Shown piece after piece: positions 1 through 9,755 of a stretch of DNA of 64,000 bases. Each line of letters begins with the position of its first letter. The first letter of the stretch is position 1. Where the stretch lies: NCBI GenBank assembly GCA_036267255.1, contig DATAWK010000025.1:121531-185530 (forward strand), in the 5' to 3' direction. The position numbers and the translations under genes are program-made. Below the pieces are notes generated by a model. The model searched no databases and was not told the origin of the DNA. It was given only the letters and a program-made list of their open reading frames with translations. This DNA comes from DATAWK01 sp036267255 (GTDB taxonomy: Bacteria > Acidobacteriota > Terriglobia > Terriglobales > Acidobacteriaceae).

Positions 1-1789
1 CGTGATTGGGTCGTCCCTTCACGACGAAATCCATAAAGGGGCCATAGCCGCTCACCGGCAGATAGCTGGTGATGCCCACCGATTTCACGCCGGGCAAGCT
101 CCCGATCCGGTCCATAATCTCTTGTTCCAGGGCAATCTGCTGCGCGTCTCCCGAGTAACCGGAATCCGGTGCTCCAATGCTCAGCACCGCCAGATGATCC
201 GGTTGGAATCCAACTTCGACATGCAGCAGGCGATAGAGGCTCTTGCCCAGCAATCCTGCCCCCGCAAGCAGCACCACGGCAACAGCCAGTTCCACGACTA
301 CCAGGTGTGCGCCAAAATGCCGCCACACCGTCCCGGCAGAGTTGCGTCCCCCTTCCGTCAGACCTGCACGGATATCCCGCAACGACATTCGCAGCATCGG
401 AGTCAGCGCGAATAGCGCTCCCGCAAGCAGCGATATCGCGCACACAAACGCCAACCCATGAAGATTCAGTCCAAGTCCCTGCAGATACGGCATTCTCGCC
501 AGCATATCCGCCGGAACCAGCCGGAGAAGCAGCCGCATCGCCCCATACGCCCAGGCAACGCCCAGCCCGCTGCCGATCCCAACCAGCAACAGACCTTCGG
601 TCACAAATTGTCGAATCAGTCGCCCTCGCGATGCCCCCAATGCTCCACGCACGGCAATCTCACGTTTTCGGCTCTCTGCGCGTGTCAGCAACAGGTTCGC
701 TACATTCACGCAGGCAATCAGCAACAGCAAGCCGGCGCCGCTCAGCAGCACCAGCAGAATGGGGCGAATATCTCCGACAATCACCTCCGTCAAAGACATC
801 ACCACCGCGCCTTGGCCGCGATTGGTATCCGGATACTGTTTCTCCAGTCGCGCTGCAATCTCCTTCATCTCGAAGTCTGCTGCCGGTACAGAGATTCCAT
901 TCTTCAGCCGCGCGATGCCGAAGAGGTTATGGCAAATGCGTCGCTTCTCACATGGGCCCGAAGGATCCAGCAGTCCCCAGAAATTCGCACCCCCTGCCGG
1001 AGCGAAATGGAAATCCTTGGGTAGCACGCCGATGATCGTGTTCGCAACGCCGTCCAGCGTGACCGTCTGTCCCAGCACATCCGGTCTTCCGCCGAACCGC
1101 TTTTGCCACGCCGCATAGCTCACCAGCACCGTGTGCGGCGTGGCTGCTTCTGCTTCACCAGAAAGAAAATCCCGCCCCAGAACGGGAGCAATTCCAAGCG
1201 TGCGAAAGAATCCATCGCTCACCTGAACCCCCTGGGCCAGTTGCGCACCTGTCGGTGTCTTCAGCATGAAATCCCAGGTATCGTATGCCTCCAACGAACG
1301 GAAGACATGGTTCTGATTTTTCCAATCCAGATAATCCGGATAGGAAATGTTGTATTTCGGTCCCAATGGAATGCTTGAGAACAAGCCCACCAGCCGGTTG
1401 GGATTTGGATAAGGAAGCGGCCGTAGCAGCGCGGCATCGACAAAGGCAAAGATCGCCACACTCGCGCCAATGCCCAGCGCCAGCGTCAGCACTGCCGTAA
1501 CCGCAAACCCCGGATTCTTCCGTAATTGGCGCAACGCAAATAGGAAATCCTGCAGCGTACCTTCAAACCAGAATCCAATAGTCTCGTGGCTCTGTTCCTT
1601 CAGTCTTATTGCATTCCCAAATTGCCGCCTAGCCGCGTGGCGCGCTGCATCTGGAGTCATTCCTTCGGCCTGCAGTTCCTGCTCTGTTTGCTCCTGGTGA
1701 AAAGCCATCTCTTCCGCAAGTTCATTGTTGAAATTTTCGCGGCGGAAAAGCAGCCCTAGCTTTTTAAAGAAAATATTGATCGAGTTCAT
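1..1789 (-). CDS. ADOP-family ABC transporter permease (MacB/FtsX type), 3' end outside window
   Basis: One open frame runs from an ATG at 1789 to the left edge, giving 596 visible residues without a stop. Residues about 15-60 are the soluble helical N-terminus typical of acidobacterial ADOP permeases, with motifs NELAEEMAFH and ARRQFGN. A first membrane segment lies at about 96-118 and is followed by a MacB-type periplasmic domain. A second FtsX-like bundle contains ACVNVANLLLTRAESRKREIA, and a later membrane segment follows the start of the duplicated half. Such proteins are thought to export small molecules or act in mechanotransmission; the substrate is unknown. It follows padR on the same strand. 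Its Shine-Dalgarno AGGGGA overlaps the padR stop, so the two genes are translationally close and PadR probably controls it. Confidence 0.9.
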   Translation of the reverse strand, partial: MNSINIFFKKLGLLFRRENFNNELAEEMAFHQEQTEQELQAEGMTPDAARHAARRQFGNAIRLKEQSHETIGFWFEGTLQDFLFALRQLRKNPGFAVTAVLTLALGIGASVAIFAFVDAALLRPLPYPNPNRLVGLFSSIPLGPKYNISYPDYLDWKNQNHVFRSLEAYDTWDFMLKTPTGAQLAQGVQVSDGFFRTLGIAPVLGRDFLSGEAEAATPHTVLVSYAAWQKRFGGRPDVLGQTVTLDGVANTIIGVLPKDFHFAPAGGANFWGLLDPSGPCEKRRICHNLFGIARLKNGISVPAADFEMKEIAARLEKQYPDTNRGQGAVVMSLTEVIVGDIRPILLVLLSGAGLLLLIACVNVANLLLTRAESRKREIAVRGALGASRGRLIRQFVTEGLLLVGIGSGLGVAWAYGAMRLLLRLVPADMLARMPYLQGLGLNLHGLAFVCAISLLAGALFALTPMLRMSLRDIRAGLTEGGRNSAGTVWRHFGAHLVVVELAVAVVLLAGAGLLGKSLYRLLHVEVGFQPDHLAVLSIGAPDSGYSGDAQQIALEQEIMDRIGSLPGVKSVGITSYLPVSGYGPFMDFVVKGRPNH

Positions 1790-1798
1790 TCCAATCCC

Positions 1799-2128
1799 CT
1801 ACGCATCCTGCAATACGCGGCCAATGGCTGCGATCATCTGTTCAAATTGCGAAAGCTCGACGCCAAGTTGCTTGCGGCCCGCCGGAGTCAGCGTGTAATA
1901 GCGCGCCCGGCGATTCGTCTCTGTCTTCTTCCACTCCGCTTTTACCCAGCCCTGCAACAACAGGCGTTGCAACGCTGGGTACAGCGACCCTTCTTCGACC
2001 GTCAGAACATCGTCGGAGAGGCGCTTAATCGAGAGCGCGATTCCATAGCCATGCAATGGAGTACGCGCCAGAGTCTTCAGGATCAACATATCCAGGGTGC
2101 CAGGCATCAGGTCAGGCTTTTTCGGCAT
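1799..2128 (-). CDS. PadR-family transcriptional regulator
   Basis: A 109-residue protein with the PadR winged helix. The opening PGTLDMLILKTL, the HGYGIA turn, EEGSLYPALQRL (recognition helix) and the wing RARYYTLTPAGRKQL are all present. Its length matches the short PadR class that pairs with ADOP permeases in Acidobacteria. It probably represses its own operon with the downstream permease, since two overlapping palindromes lie just upstream of its ATG. The ligand is unknown. Confidence 0.93.
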   Translation of the reverse strand: MPKKPDLMPGTLDMLILKTLARTPLHGYGIALSIKRLSDDVLTVEEGSLYPALQRLLLQGWVKAEWKKTETNRRARYYTLTPAGRKQLGVELSQFEQMIAAIGRVLQDA

Positions 2129-2138
2129 GTCATATAAG

Positions 2139-2156
2139 TAGATTATCTATGGATAG
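2139..2156. promoter_or_regulatory. Candidate PadR operator: two overlapping palindromes
   Basis: TAGATTATCTA (2139-2149) is a perfect 5-bp inverted repeat around one base. It overlaps TCTATGGATAGA (about 2146-2157), which has perfect TCTAT/ATAGA arms. The pair sits 11-29 bases upstream of the padR start. AT-rich dyads in this position are usual for PadR autoregulation. Binding is inferred from position and symmetry only. Confidence 0.4.
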
Positions 2157-2394
2157 AATGTCAATACCTGAAACATTTTGATATCGGAGAAAATACGGTC
2201 CGGCCTCGCTTATTCGGAAGCAATCGAGTGCTGAATGGATGGACGAACGGACGCAAGCGTATCGGTCAAGTTGCACGCAAACGGAGGGTCCCCATGCGAT
2301 TGGAGTATAAATTTACTTGCGCCTGGTAAAGGAGATCGATGGTTTCATTTCACCTTGCAGCATTTGAGAGAACATACCCGAGGAAAAGAATTTA

Positions 2395-5178
2395 ATGAAT
2401 GGAAGGCTCGTTGAAAAGCTTAGGCCCGTCGTTGATGAACATGGAAACATTATCGGAGTGCGCCCTCCTCGCCGGTTTGGCCACCTGCTGAGATTCGTAT
2501 GGTTAGCAGCAATCGTCGTGATTGTTGTCCTCACCGTCTTCCTCGGCATCATCCAAAAGTGGCTCTGGATGCGACAGCTTGACTATGCCGGCATCTTTTG
2601 GACCCTTCTATCTGTGCGGTGGGCGATGTTCGGAGCCGCTTTTGTTTTTGGCTTTCTCTATTTGTGGATCAATCTTCGCTTTGCAGCCAGGAGCATCGAT
2701 ACATCTCATGCAGGCAGTTTTCTTGACAAATTTGTCGATCCAAACGCTGCATCAAATAGAAAAATCAACTTCGATGTAAACCCTCGGTTCGTATCGTTGG
2801 CCATCAGTACCGTCTCGGCGGCCATCGCCTTGATGTTTGCGCTGGGTATTTCCGCACAATGGGACCTCTACCTCCGGTTTCGCTATGGAGGATCCTTTGG
2901 ATTGTCCGACCCTCTGTTCAGGGTCGATCTGGGGTTCTACCTCTTCCGTCTCCCTTTCTATGAACTCGTGCAAAGCAGCATTACTTTTCTGACTTTCTTC
3001 GCTCTCGCAATCGCGTTTTGCCTTCACGTATTTTTCAGACCACCGCAGCTGGGTCGAGGCTCCAGATTCGACATACAAGGAAAGACGGCCAAACACTTTT
3101 CCGTGCTGCTTTTGATTTTGACGGCCAACTGGGGATGGAGCTTTTATCTGTCCCACTACGATCTCGTCTATTCCACACTGGGCATCGTTTATGGAGCCGG
3201 CTATACGGCGGCTCATGTGACCAGGGTCGCACTTTGGATAATGATGGGTGTCTCGGCGCTAGGGTGTATATTTCTCGCGCTCAATTTCTTCCGCCCGCGA
3301 TTCACCGCAGTGATTGTGGGCATTGGGATCTATGCAGTGCTCTATATCGTCGGAGTTGTAGCTTTGCCGGCGTTGTTTCAGCAGTTTGTCGTCCAGCCAA
3401 GTGAACTGAGTCTTGAGACGCCATATTTGAAAAATTACATCGAGTTCACTCGAAAGGCTTACAAGCTGGATACGATCCAGGAAACGGCCTACCCCTCTCT
3501 TACTGATCTGACTCCGGAGATCATCTCCAGAAACCAAGATACGATCCAGAATATTCGCCTCTGGGACAAGCGTCCGTTGCTACAGACGTATCAGCAAACG
3601 CAAGCGATACGTCTCTACTACCAGTTCTATAACGTCGATGTCGATCGCTACGATCTGGCTGATGGGTATCACCAGGTAATGCTGGCCACGCGCGAACTCT
3701 CCGCGGAGTTACCATCGGATGCGCAAACCTGGGTAAATCAGTATCTGCAATTCACTCATGGTTACGGCTTGGTTATGAATTCTGTTTCCAACTCTATTAA
3801 CGGCGGTTTTCCGCAATATCTGCTTGAAAATGTTCCGCCAGAATCTAAATTTGGCCTGAATATAACGCAGCCCGGAATTTACTACGGGGAGGTTTCACCC
3901 GGCTATAAGATTGTCGCGACCGGAATCAAGGAATTCGATTATCCCAAGGGTAATGAAAATGTTTATACAAGTTATCAGGGAAAAGGCGGTATTCCTCTGG
4001 ATAGCTTGTGGAAGAGGCTTCTATTTGCATGGACGCAGAAGGACATTAACATCCTGCTCACTTCTTATCTCAGGCCACAAAGCAGAATTCAGATTTGGCG
4101 CAGCGTCCAGGAGCGCGTATCCCAGATTGCTCCGTTTTTACTGCTCGATAAAGACCCCTACGCTGTATTGAGCAAAGGGAAACTTTACTGGATACAGGAT
4201 GCGTATACGGTCTCGGATCACTTTCCCTATTCAAGTCCCCTGGCAAATGGCCCGGCACAGGGAATGAATTACATTCGCAACTCTGTAAAGATCGTTGTGG
4301 ACATGTATGACGGAACGGTTTCCTTTTACGTCATGGATCCCAAAGATCCTGTTCTTGATGTTTACCGGCGCGCATTCCCGGGCGTTTTTAGAAACATAAA
4401 GGAAATGTCTGCCGATCTGAAGAGCCATCTGCGCTATCCGGAGGATCTGTTTACCATCCAGGCCGCACAATACCAGACATTCCATATGACAGATCCGCAG
4501 GTCTTCTATAACCGGGAAGACCTATGGATGCCTCCTCAAGAAAAATTCGATGGCCAGCTGACGCCGATGGATCCTCACTACATCCTGATGAAGCTTCCGG
4601 GAAGCACCAAGCTTGAGTACCTGCTGATGACTCCCTTCACGCCGCAGAACAGAGACAATATGATCGCCTGGATGGCAGCGAAATGCGATCTCCCGGATTA
4701 CGGGAAAATCCTGGTCTATCAGTTGCCAAAAGAAAAGCTTACCTACGGTCCAAATCAGATCAGCGCCATGATCGATCAGAACCCGACGATTTCCCAGCAA
4801 CTCACCCTCTGGGATCAAAAAGGATCAGCGGTGATTCGAGGAAGACTGATCGTGATTCCGATTGAAAACTCTTTCCTCTACGTGGTTCCCGTGTATCTCA
4901 AAGCCGAAGGTACAAATTTCCCTCAACTGAAACGCATCATTGTGGCGACGGGAGATAAGGTAGTCATGGAACCGACTCTGGACGAAGCGATGAGCGCCAT
5001 GTTCGGCACGCAATCGAGTGGACCCTCAGCATTTGAAATTCAACCATCTGCGATATCGGCTTCTGGGATGCAGCCATCTCTGTCAAAAGCGGAGTTGGAT
5101 GAAGCCAGGGCACAACTGGCAGCAGCGCAAAAAGCGATCGATTCTCTGAAGCGTCTGCTGGCCTCGCCGGCGAAGTAG
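2395..5178 (+). CDS. UPF0182 family large membrane protein
   Basis: A 927-residue protein of the UPF0182 (COG1615) family, whose function is unknown. The N-terminal third holds about seven hydrophobic segments, starting at about residues 37-57 and 72-95. A large extracytoplasmic domain follows, with family-like stretches such as LSLETPYLKNYIEFTRKAY and WDKRPLLQTYQQTQAIR. The C-terminal 35 residues form a predicted coiled coil (ELDEARAQLAAAQKAIDSL). The ATG at 2395 has AGGA about 10 bases upstream. It stands alone between padR and ssb, with no operon partner visible. Confidence 0.9.
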   Translation: MNGRLVEKLRPVVDEHGNIIGVRPPRRFGHLLRFVWLAAIVVIVVLTVFLGIIQKWLWMRQLDYAGIFWTLLSVRWAMFGAAFVFGFLYLWINLRFAARSIDTSHAGSFLDKFVDPNAASNRKINFDVNPRFVSLAISTVSAAIALMFALGISAQWDLYLRFRYGGSFGLSDPLFRVDLGFYLFRLPFYELVQSSITFLTFFALAIAFCLHVFFRPPQLGRGSRFDIQGKTAKHFSVLLLILTANWGWSFYLSHYDLVYSTLGIVYGAGYTAAHVTRVALWIMMGVSALGCIFLALNFFRPRFTAVIVGIGIYAVLYIVGVVALPALFQQFVVQPSELSLETPYLKNYIEFTRKAYKLDTIQETAYPSLTDLTPEIISRNQDTIQNIRLWDKRPLLQTYQQTQAIRLYYQFYNVDVDRYDLADGYHQVMLATRELSAELPSDAQTWVNQYLQFTHGYGLVMNSVSNSINGGFPQYLLENVPPESKFGLNITQPGIYYGEVSPGYKIVATGIKEFDYPKGNENVYTSYQGKGGIPLDSLWKRLLFAWTQKDINILLTSYLRPQSRIQIWRSVQERVSQIAPFLLLDKDPYAVLSKGKLYWIQDAYTVSDHFPYSSPLANGPAQGMNYIRNSVKIVVDMYDGTVSFYVMDPKDPVLDVYRRAFPGVFRNIKEMSADLKSHLRYPEDLFTIQAAQYQTFHMTDPQVFYNREDLWMPPQEKFDGQLTPMDPHYILMKLPGSTKLEYLLMTPFTPQNRDNMIAWMAAKCDLPDYGKILVYQLPKEKLTYGPNQISAMIDQNPTISQQLTLWDQKGSAVIRGRLIVIPIENSFLYVVPVYLKAEGTNFPQLKRIIVATGDKVVMEPTLDEAMSAMFGTQSSGPSAFEIQPSAISASGMQPSLSKAELDEARAQLAAAQKAIDSLKRLLASPAK

Positions 5179-5518
5179 ATTAAAACGCCACTTCATCTGG
5201 GCTATGGCAACTGTGAGGTGGGCAGATGCTTCAGACGAAAAAACTATTTCGATGGTTGCCAGACTCCTTGCGTTTCTATGGAGTCTGGCTGCTGGCAGCG
5301 GCAAAGATTATGCGATATCGTAGGGATGCACTCTCTCGGCCATTCATATCTTCACGCGCTATCGTCAGGCCGATATGAGTCTTCAAAGATCGAGATATAT
5401 CCGGAATTTCTAACGATTAGTGAAAGGAACGGTTGAGTGGTCGTGTGTTATTGTCCAAGGATTGGGAATATTCGGACCCTAAATCATCCCTGAGCACTCA
5501 ACGGAGAATGGCTGCACC
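5179..5518. other. Non-coding gap before ssb
   Basis: A 340-base gap with no convincing gene. It holds one perfect inverted repeat (5258-5289), listed separately, and presumably the ssb promoter near its right end. The short open frame at 5218-5436 has no recognisable protein character. Confidence 0.6.
5258..5289. repeat. Inverted repeat, 10-bp perfect arms
   Basis: GCCAGACTCC (5258-5267) and GGAGTCTGGC (5280-5289) are perfect reverse complements separated by 12 bases. It lies about 80 bases after the UPF0182 stop codon. No T-run follows on either strand, so it is not a standard intrinsic terminator. It may be a 3'-UTR hairpin or a regulatory site. Confidence 0.45.
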
Positions 5519-5974
5519 ATGGCAAAGAGCGTAAACAAAGTAATTCTTTTGGGGAATGTCGGCAAAGACCCCGAGATCAAGTCCACGGCTAGCGGCGTCG
5601 TTGTCGCAACTTTTTCCATTGCAACCAGCGAGCGCTTTAAAGACAAGTCCGGCACGTGGCAGGATCGCACGGAATGGCACAATCTGGTCGCCTATCAGCG
5701 TACTGCAGAGATTATCCGCGACTACGTGAAAAAGGGATCGAAGCTTTACGTGGAAGGGCGCCTGCAGACATCTTCCTGGGACGACAAAACGACGGGCCAG
5801 AAGAAATATCGCACGGAAATTATCGTGAATGACCTTTCGTTACTCTCGGGCCGCGGAGAAGGCGAAAGCGGCGGCGGGTATTCCCGTTCCAACACGGCAT
5901 CCTTCGACCAGAGCGCCCCGGCACAGGATTATTCTCAAGAGACGGAAATTACCGACGACGATATCCCGTTCTGA
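5519..5974 (+). CDS. ssb: Single-stranded DNA-binding protein
   Basis: A 151-residue SSB. The N-terminal OB fold (about 1-108) opens with NKVILLGNVGKDPE and contains WQDRTEWHNLVAYQRTAEI and the KGSKLYVEGRLQT strand. A short Ser/Gly/Gln-rich linker follows, then the acidic tip DDDIPF that recruits replication and repair partners. The start at 5519 has GGAGA 11-12 bases upstream. An ATG at 5508 is out of frame. The gene is monocistronic and faces the M16 peptidase gene across a strong hairpin. Confidence 0.97.
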   Translation: MAKSVNKVILLGNVGKDPEIKSTASGVVVATFSIATSERFKDKSGTWQDRTEWHNLVAYQRTAEIIRDYVKKGSKLYVEGRLQTSSWDDKTTGQKKYRTEIIVNDLSLLSGRGEGESGGGYSRSNTASFDQSAPAQDYSQETEITDDDIPF

Positions 5975-6000
5975 AAGACATCCACTGTGTTTTAGCACCT

Positions 6001-6052
6001 GGGGATCAGGGAATCTTGACACATGATATTGCGTCAAGGTGCCCTGATCCCC
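6001..6052. terminator. Hairpin between convergent ssb and M16 peptidase genes
   Basis: GGGGATCAGGG (6001-6011) pairs perfectly with CCCTGATCCCC (6042-6052). A second inner pair, TTGAC (6016-6020) with GTCAA (6032-6036), extends the structure. On the plus strand it is followed by ATTTTC, a weak U-tract, so it could end ssb transcription. It sits between two convergent genes and may serve both. It could also be a dispersed palindromic element. Confidence 0.55.
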
Positions 6053-6155
6053 ATTTTCATAGCGCATTGCTTGAATGCCTCCGCCTTGATACGGCAAACG
6101 CGAACAACAGGTTCTTGAAGTATCGGAAGGTGGCAAACCGTCCTTCGGTTCTTCC

Positions 6156-8885
6156 TTATTGCGTGCTTTTACCGTCCGCATCAATAAAGTGCACGGAACC
6201 CAGGTTCAAACTGCGAATTCCTGCTTCGATTTTCGATTGATCGCCAACAATAACCCAGACAAGATGATTGGGATCAAAAAATGACTTGCCAGCCTGGTCA
6301 AGATCCGTCGGGTTGAGCGCCAGAACCTTGGACCCGAAGGTTGTGTAATAGTCATCCGGAAGCTTGTAATTCACAGTCGCCCGAACCGCTTGCTGGACAT
6401 CCCCTATCGTTTCCAGAGAACCCGCAAGGCCTCGAGTCTCGTAATCCTGTGCTCCTTTTAGCTCCGCTTGCGTAGGCGGATGATCTCCCATGTAGTTCTT
6501 CAAATCAAGGTCGAGTTCGGCCAGAGCATCTTTGGTCTTATCAGTTTGAACTGGCGCCAGGATCACGAATGGCCGCTGCTCGCGCGCACCTATATAGAGA
6601 CTTTCCACACCATAGGACCAGTGTTTGTTCTCGCGAATATCCATATTTAGTCTGCCGCTGAAAGTACCGCTAAGTATGTCGTTCCATACCTTCAATGCAA
6701 TCTCGTCGCTGCTACTCCGCGGAGGCGCAATCGTACCCACGATGATCGTGGATTGTAATGCCCCGGGTTTATTCACAATATAAACAGATGCCTGCTTCGG
6801 CTCTGTAACCTTGGGAATCTGTTTTTCTGGGACAGCGCCAGGCTTCCACGAAGCGAGTGCTTTCTCCAGTTCTGGCTGTATCTGGGCGAGCGTTGTATCG
6901 CCTACGACGATCAGAGTGGCGTTGTTCGGCTTGAACCACGTACTGTGAAACTTGACCAGATCTTCACGAGTCATCTTGGAAACACTCGCCTCTGTTCCGC
7001 TGCCCGTCAGAGGCGCTCCATACGGATGGTCAGGGCCATAAAGCAGTGGCGGAAGAATACGAATCGCTTCATAAATAGGTATCGATTTTTCCTGCTGAAT
7101 CTGGGCGATTTGCAACTTCTGTTGGCGGAGGAAATCCTGCTGAGGGAAGGACGGATGCAAAAGAACATCTGCAAATAGCGCCAGCGACGGATCCAGGTTG
7201 CGGCGGAGTGCCGACATGGTGACCACAGATTCATCAATGCCAGCCGAGGAACGCAATTCTGCTCCCAGCCGTTGTAACTGATCACTGATCTGCAGGGCCG
7301 AATATTTATCGGTGCCTCCAGTCAGTTGCGAAGACGTCATGGAGGCAGTACCCGGCGTTGCAAGATGATCGGCGGAATATCCGGCATTAATCAACATTGC
7401 AAAATTCACCAGTGGCAGTTCGTGACGTTCTACGAGTATGACCTTGAGGCCGTTGGACAAAGTGGCGCGCTGAAATTTGGGCATTTTCAGCGCCGGGGTC
7501 GAACCAATAGCAGGCGGCGTAGAGCGGGCTACATCGGGTGGTACGGCTTTATACGAGGGGTAAGGAAGGATCGTCAACTGATATACGCCATCAGAAAGCC
7601 AACGCCGCGCCACGCTTTGAAGGTCTTGCGCGGTGGCACTCCGTACTCGCTCCAACGACACTTTGTACTGATCGGGGTTGCCGACAAAAACCTGTCCTCT
7701 GGCTAGTAGATTAGCCTGGGCAATTGCTGGATCCAAACTGCGTATGAGATTCGCTTCGTAGTAAGTTTTTACGCGCTCCAACTCCTCGGGTGTTGGACCG
7801 GATGCAATAAACCTATTCAGCTCTTCCTGGACCACTTGCTGAATCTTGGAAAGATCGCTTCCTGGTTTAGCCATAACATCGATCTCAAACTGGCTCCCAA
7901 TCTCGTTCTCATCGATGTAGGCATTGACCGAGGTCGCAACCTGAGAGTCATAAACCAATCTCTTGTAGAGCCGGGAATCCTTTCCCGTCGAAAGAACGTC
8001 GCTTACAAGGTCCAGATAGTCAGCATCTGCTGAACCATACTCGGGCACATTCCATGTGCTGCTGACCTGTGGCTGCGGGACCCTGTCCTGCACATGTTCT
8101 ACATGGGTGCCAGACATCTTCGCCACCCAAACGTCCTCGTGCGCGACGGGAGGACCAGGAGGAATATCTCCAAAATATTTTGTGACGAGCTCCTTTGCTT
8201 TGGGCAAGGTAATATCGCCAGCCAAAACCAGCGTTGCGTTGGATGGTCCATAGTAGGTCTTAAACCATTTCTGCACATCCGATAGCGACGCTGCATTGAG
8301 ATCGGCCATGCTGCCAATCGTCGTATGGGAATAGGGGTGTGCAGCCGGATACGTGTTCTTTGCTGTCAGTTCTTCCGCCACAGCGTAGGGCTGATTTTCA
8401 TCCTGTCGTTTTTCGTTCTGTACAACACCACGCTGCAGATCCAGAGTGTGCTGGCTGACATCCAGGTGCCCCATCCGATCGGATTCGGCGAAGAGTGCGT
8501 AATCGAGAGCAGAAACCGGAACCGTCTCAAAGAAATTGGTGCGATCTACGTTAGTTGTGCCATTCAGCGTCGTAGCCCCGATACCCTCCATTGCTTCGAT
8601 GTAGGATCCTTTGACATTCGCACTACCCCCGAACATCAAATGTTCGAACAAATGAGCAAAGCCTGTTTTTCCTGGAAGCTCATCTTTTGAACCTACGTGG
8701 TACCAAATATCGATGGCGACAACGGGAGCCTTGTGGTCTTCGTGCACCAGAACCGTGAGCCCATTCGGCAAAACGAACTTCTGGTAAGGCAGATCAATAT
8801 CCTGAGCTGGCGATGTCAAAGCGGAAACAGCACACAGGCTAACTAGCACAATCAGGCGTTTAAGATGCGAAAACAGTCCGCTCAT
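6156..8885 (-). CDS. Secreted M16 family zinc peptidase, two-domain (pitrilysin-like)
   Basis: A 909-residue protein when started at the ATG at 8885. This start is preceded by AAGGGA and gives a signal peptide (about 1-27, ending ALTSPAQ). An open frame reaching further upstream to 8981 lacks these features. The first half carries the inverted zinc motif HLFEH at 78-82 and the downstream NEKRQ glutamate region, so it is probably catalytic. The second half is an M16 repeat (LPLVNFAMLINAGYSAD) lacking HxxEH, as in the inactive partner domain of M16 proteins. It probably degrades peptides in the periplasm or outside the cell. Confidence 0.92.
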   Translation of the reverse strand: MSGLFSHLKRLIVLVSLCAVSALTSPAQDIDLPYQKFVLPNGLTVLVHEDHKAPVVAIDIWYHVGSKDELPGKTGFAHLFEHLMFGGSANVKGSYIEAMEGIGATTLNGTTNVDRTNFFETVPVSALDYALFAESDRMGHLDVSQHTLDLQRGVVQNEKRQDENQPYAVAEELTAKNTYPAAHPYSHTTIGSMADLNAASLSDVQKWFKTYYGPSNATLVLAGDITLPKAKELVTKYFGDIPPGPPVAHEDVWVAKMSGTHVEHVQDRVPQPQVSSTWNVPEYGSADADYLDLVSDVLSTGKDSRLYKRLVYDSQVATSVNAYIDENEIGSQFEIDVMAKPGSDLSKIQQVVQEELNRFIASGPTPEELERVKTYYEANLIRSLDPAIAQANLLARGQVFVGNPDQYKVSLERVRSATAQDLQSVARRWLSDGVYQLTILPYPSYKAVPPDVARSTPPAIGSTPALKMPKFQRATLSNGLKVILVERHELPLVNFAMLINAGYSADHLATPGTASMTSSQLTGGTDKYSALQISDQLQRLGAELRSSAGIDESVVTMSALRRNLDPSLALFADVLLHPSFPQQDFLRQQKLQIAQIQQEKSIPIYEAIRILPPLLYGPDHPYGAPLTGSGTEASVSKMTREDLVKFHSTWFKPNNATLIVVGDTTLAQIQPELEKALASWKPGAVPEKQIPKVTEPKQASVYIVNKPGALQSTIIVGTIAPPRSSSDEIALKVWNDILSGTFSGRLNMDIRENKHWSYGVESLYIGAREQRPFVILAPVQTDKTKDALAELDLDLKNYMGDHPPTQAELKGAQDYETRGLAGSLETIGDVQQAVRATVNYKLPDDYYTTFGSKVLALNPTDLDQAGKSFFDPNHLVWVIVGDQSKIEAGIRSLNLGSVHFIDADGKSTQ

Positions 8886-9135
8886 TCTTAATTGTTCCCT
8901 TCTGATTCTTTTGCGGGATGCAATAGCAGCATATCTGACAATCCGGATGGAGGTACCCGCCCGGATTGTTGCAAAGTTCATCCAGCCAGGCAGTCCTTTG
9001 GTGTTCGAAAACCGTAAAATTACCTTATCCGTTTATTCCGAGAGTATGCAATGCGGGATTTATGCAACTTTTACTGTTCCCGCTGAATATTGCATCTTTG
9101 TCAGCTTCCAGGGGAGGCTCAAAATGTTGCAGTTA

Positions 9136-9594
9136 TTAGTCCGCGATTCCAACATTCGGAACATCAATGCCTAAGGCAGTCGCTAAGGCAATCTGATGGT
9201 CTTGCTCCTGCAAAAGAATCTCACGAATATGTTCTGCTATGGAATATTCCCCTAAAGCATCGCATTGCTTGATGCGGCGTCTGTAGTTACGAATTGTCTC
9301 GTTCTCGTTGTCCAAATCGAAGCGCAGCATGTCTTCCGCCTTTTTCGAAGTTTTGACGGGCTTCGGTTTCACGGACGGCATTCCGCCGAGATAGTCAATT
9401 TGCTTTGCCAGTATGAGAGCATGCTGCAACTCTTCGGCTGCGTGCACTTCCAATTCTGCAGCAATGTTCATATAGGCAGCGCCATTTAGAACCTGGGAAT
9501 AGTTCACGTAAGCAATAATTGCCTGATATTCCCTCGAAAGGTCTTCATTTAATAAATCGGTCAATTGCTCTCTTGTAATTTTGTCTGATGACAT
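9136..9594 (-). CDS. Ferritin-like di-iron protein (bacterioferritin/rubrerythrin type)
   Basis: A 152-residue four-helix protein. E22 (LSREYQAI), E55 and H58 (HAAEELQHAL), and a late EILLQEQDHQ segment are the expected di-iron ligands of a ferritin-like fold. It probably oxidises or stores iron, or protects against peroxide. The ATG at 9594 is chosen because TTTGGAGG lies just 5 bases upstream. The in-frame TTG at 9606 would overlap that ribosome site. It stands alone and no rubredoxin domain is present. Confidence 0.85.
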   Translation of the reverse strand: MSSDKITREQLTDLLNEDLSREYQAIIAYVNYSQVLNGAAYMNIAAELEVHAAEELQHALILAKQIDYLGGMPSVKPKPVKTSKKAEDMLRFDLDNENETIRNYRRRIKQCDALGEYSIAEHIREILLQEQDHQIALATALGIDVPNVGIAD

Positions 9595-9755
9595 TCTTTC
9601 CTCCAAATTTAGGATCGTGTTCCTAGTCTAAGATGCTTTATACCTAAAGAACGATAGCACCCATCGATGCATTATTAGGAAGCGGCAGTTCGACTTTTAG
9701 TCCTTCCATAGACGCCGGACCGTCGAGACCGAGAATGCCGATGGAGCAAATACCC

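Noticed and set aside
904..1470. Short minus-strand frames that could suggest a broken permease gene
   Set aside because: They are off-frame pieces. The true permease frame is uninterrupted from 1789 to the left edge, so there is no frameshift.
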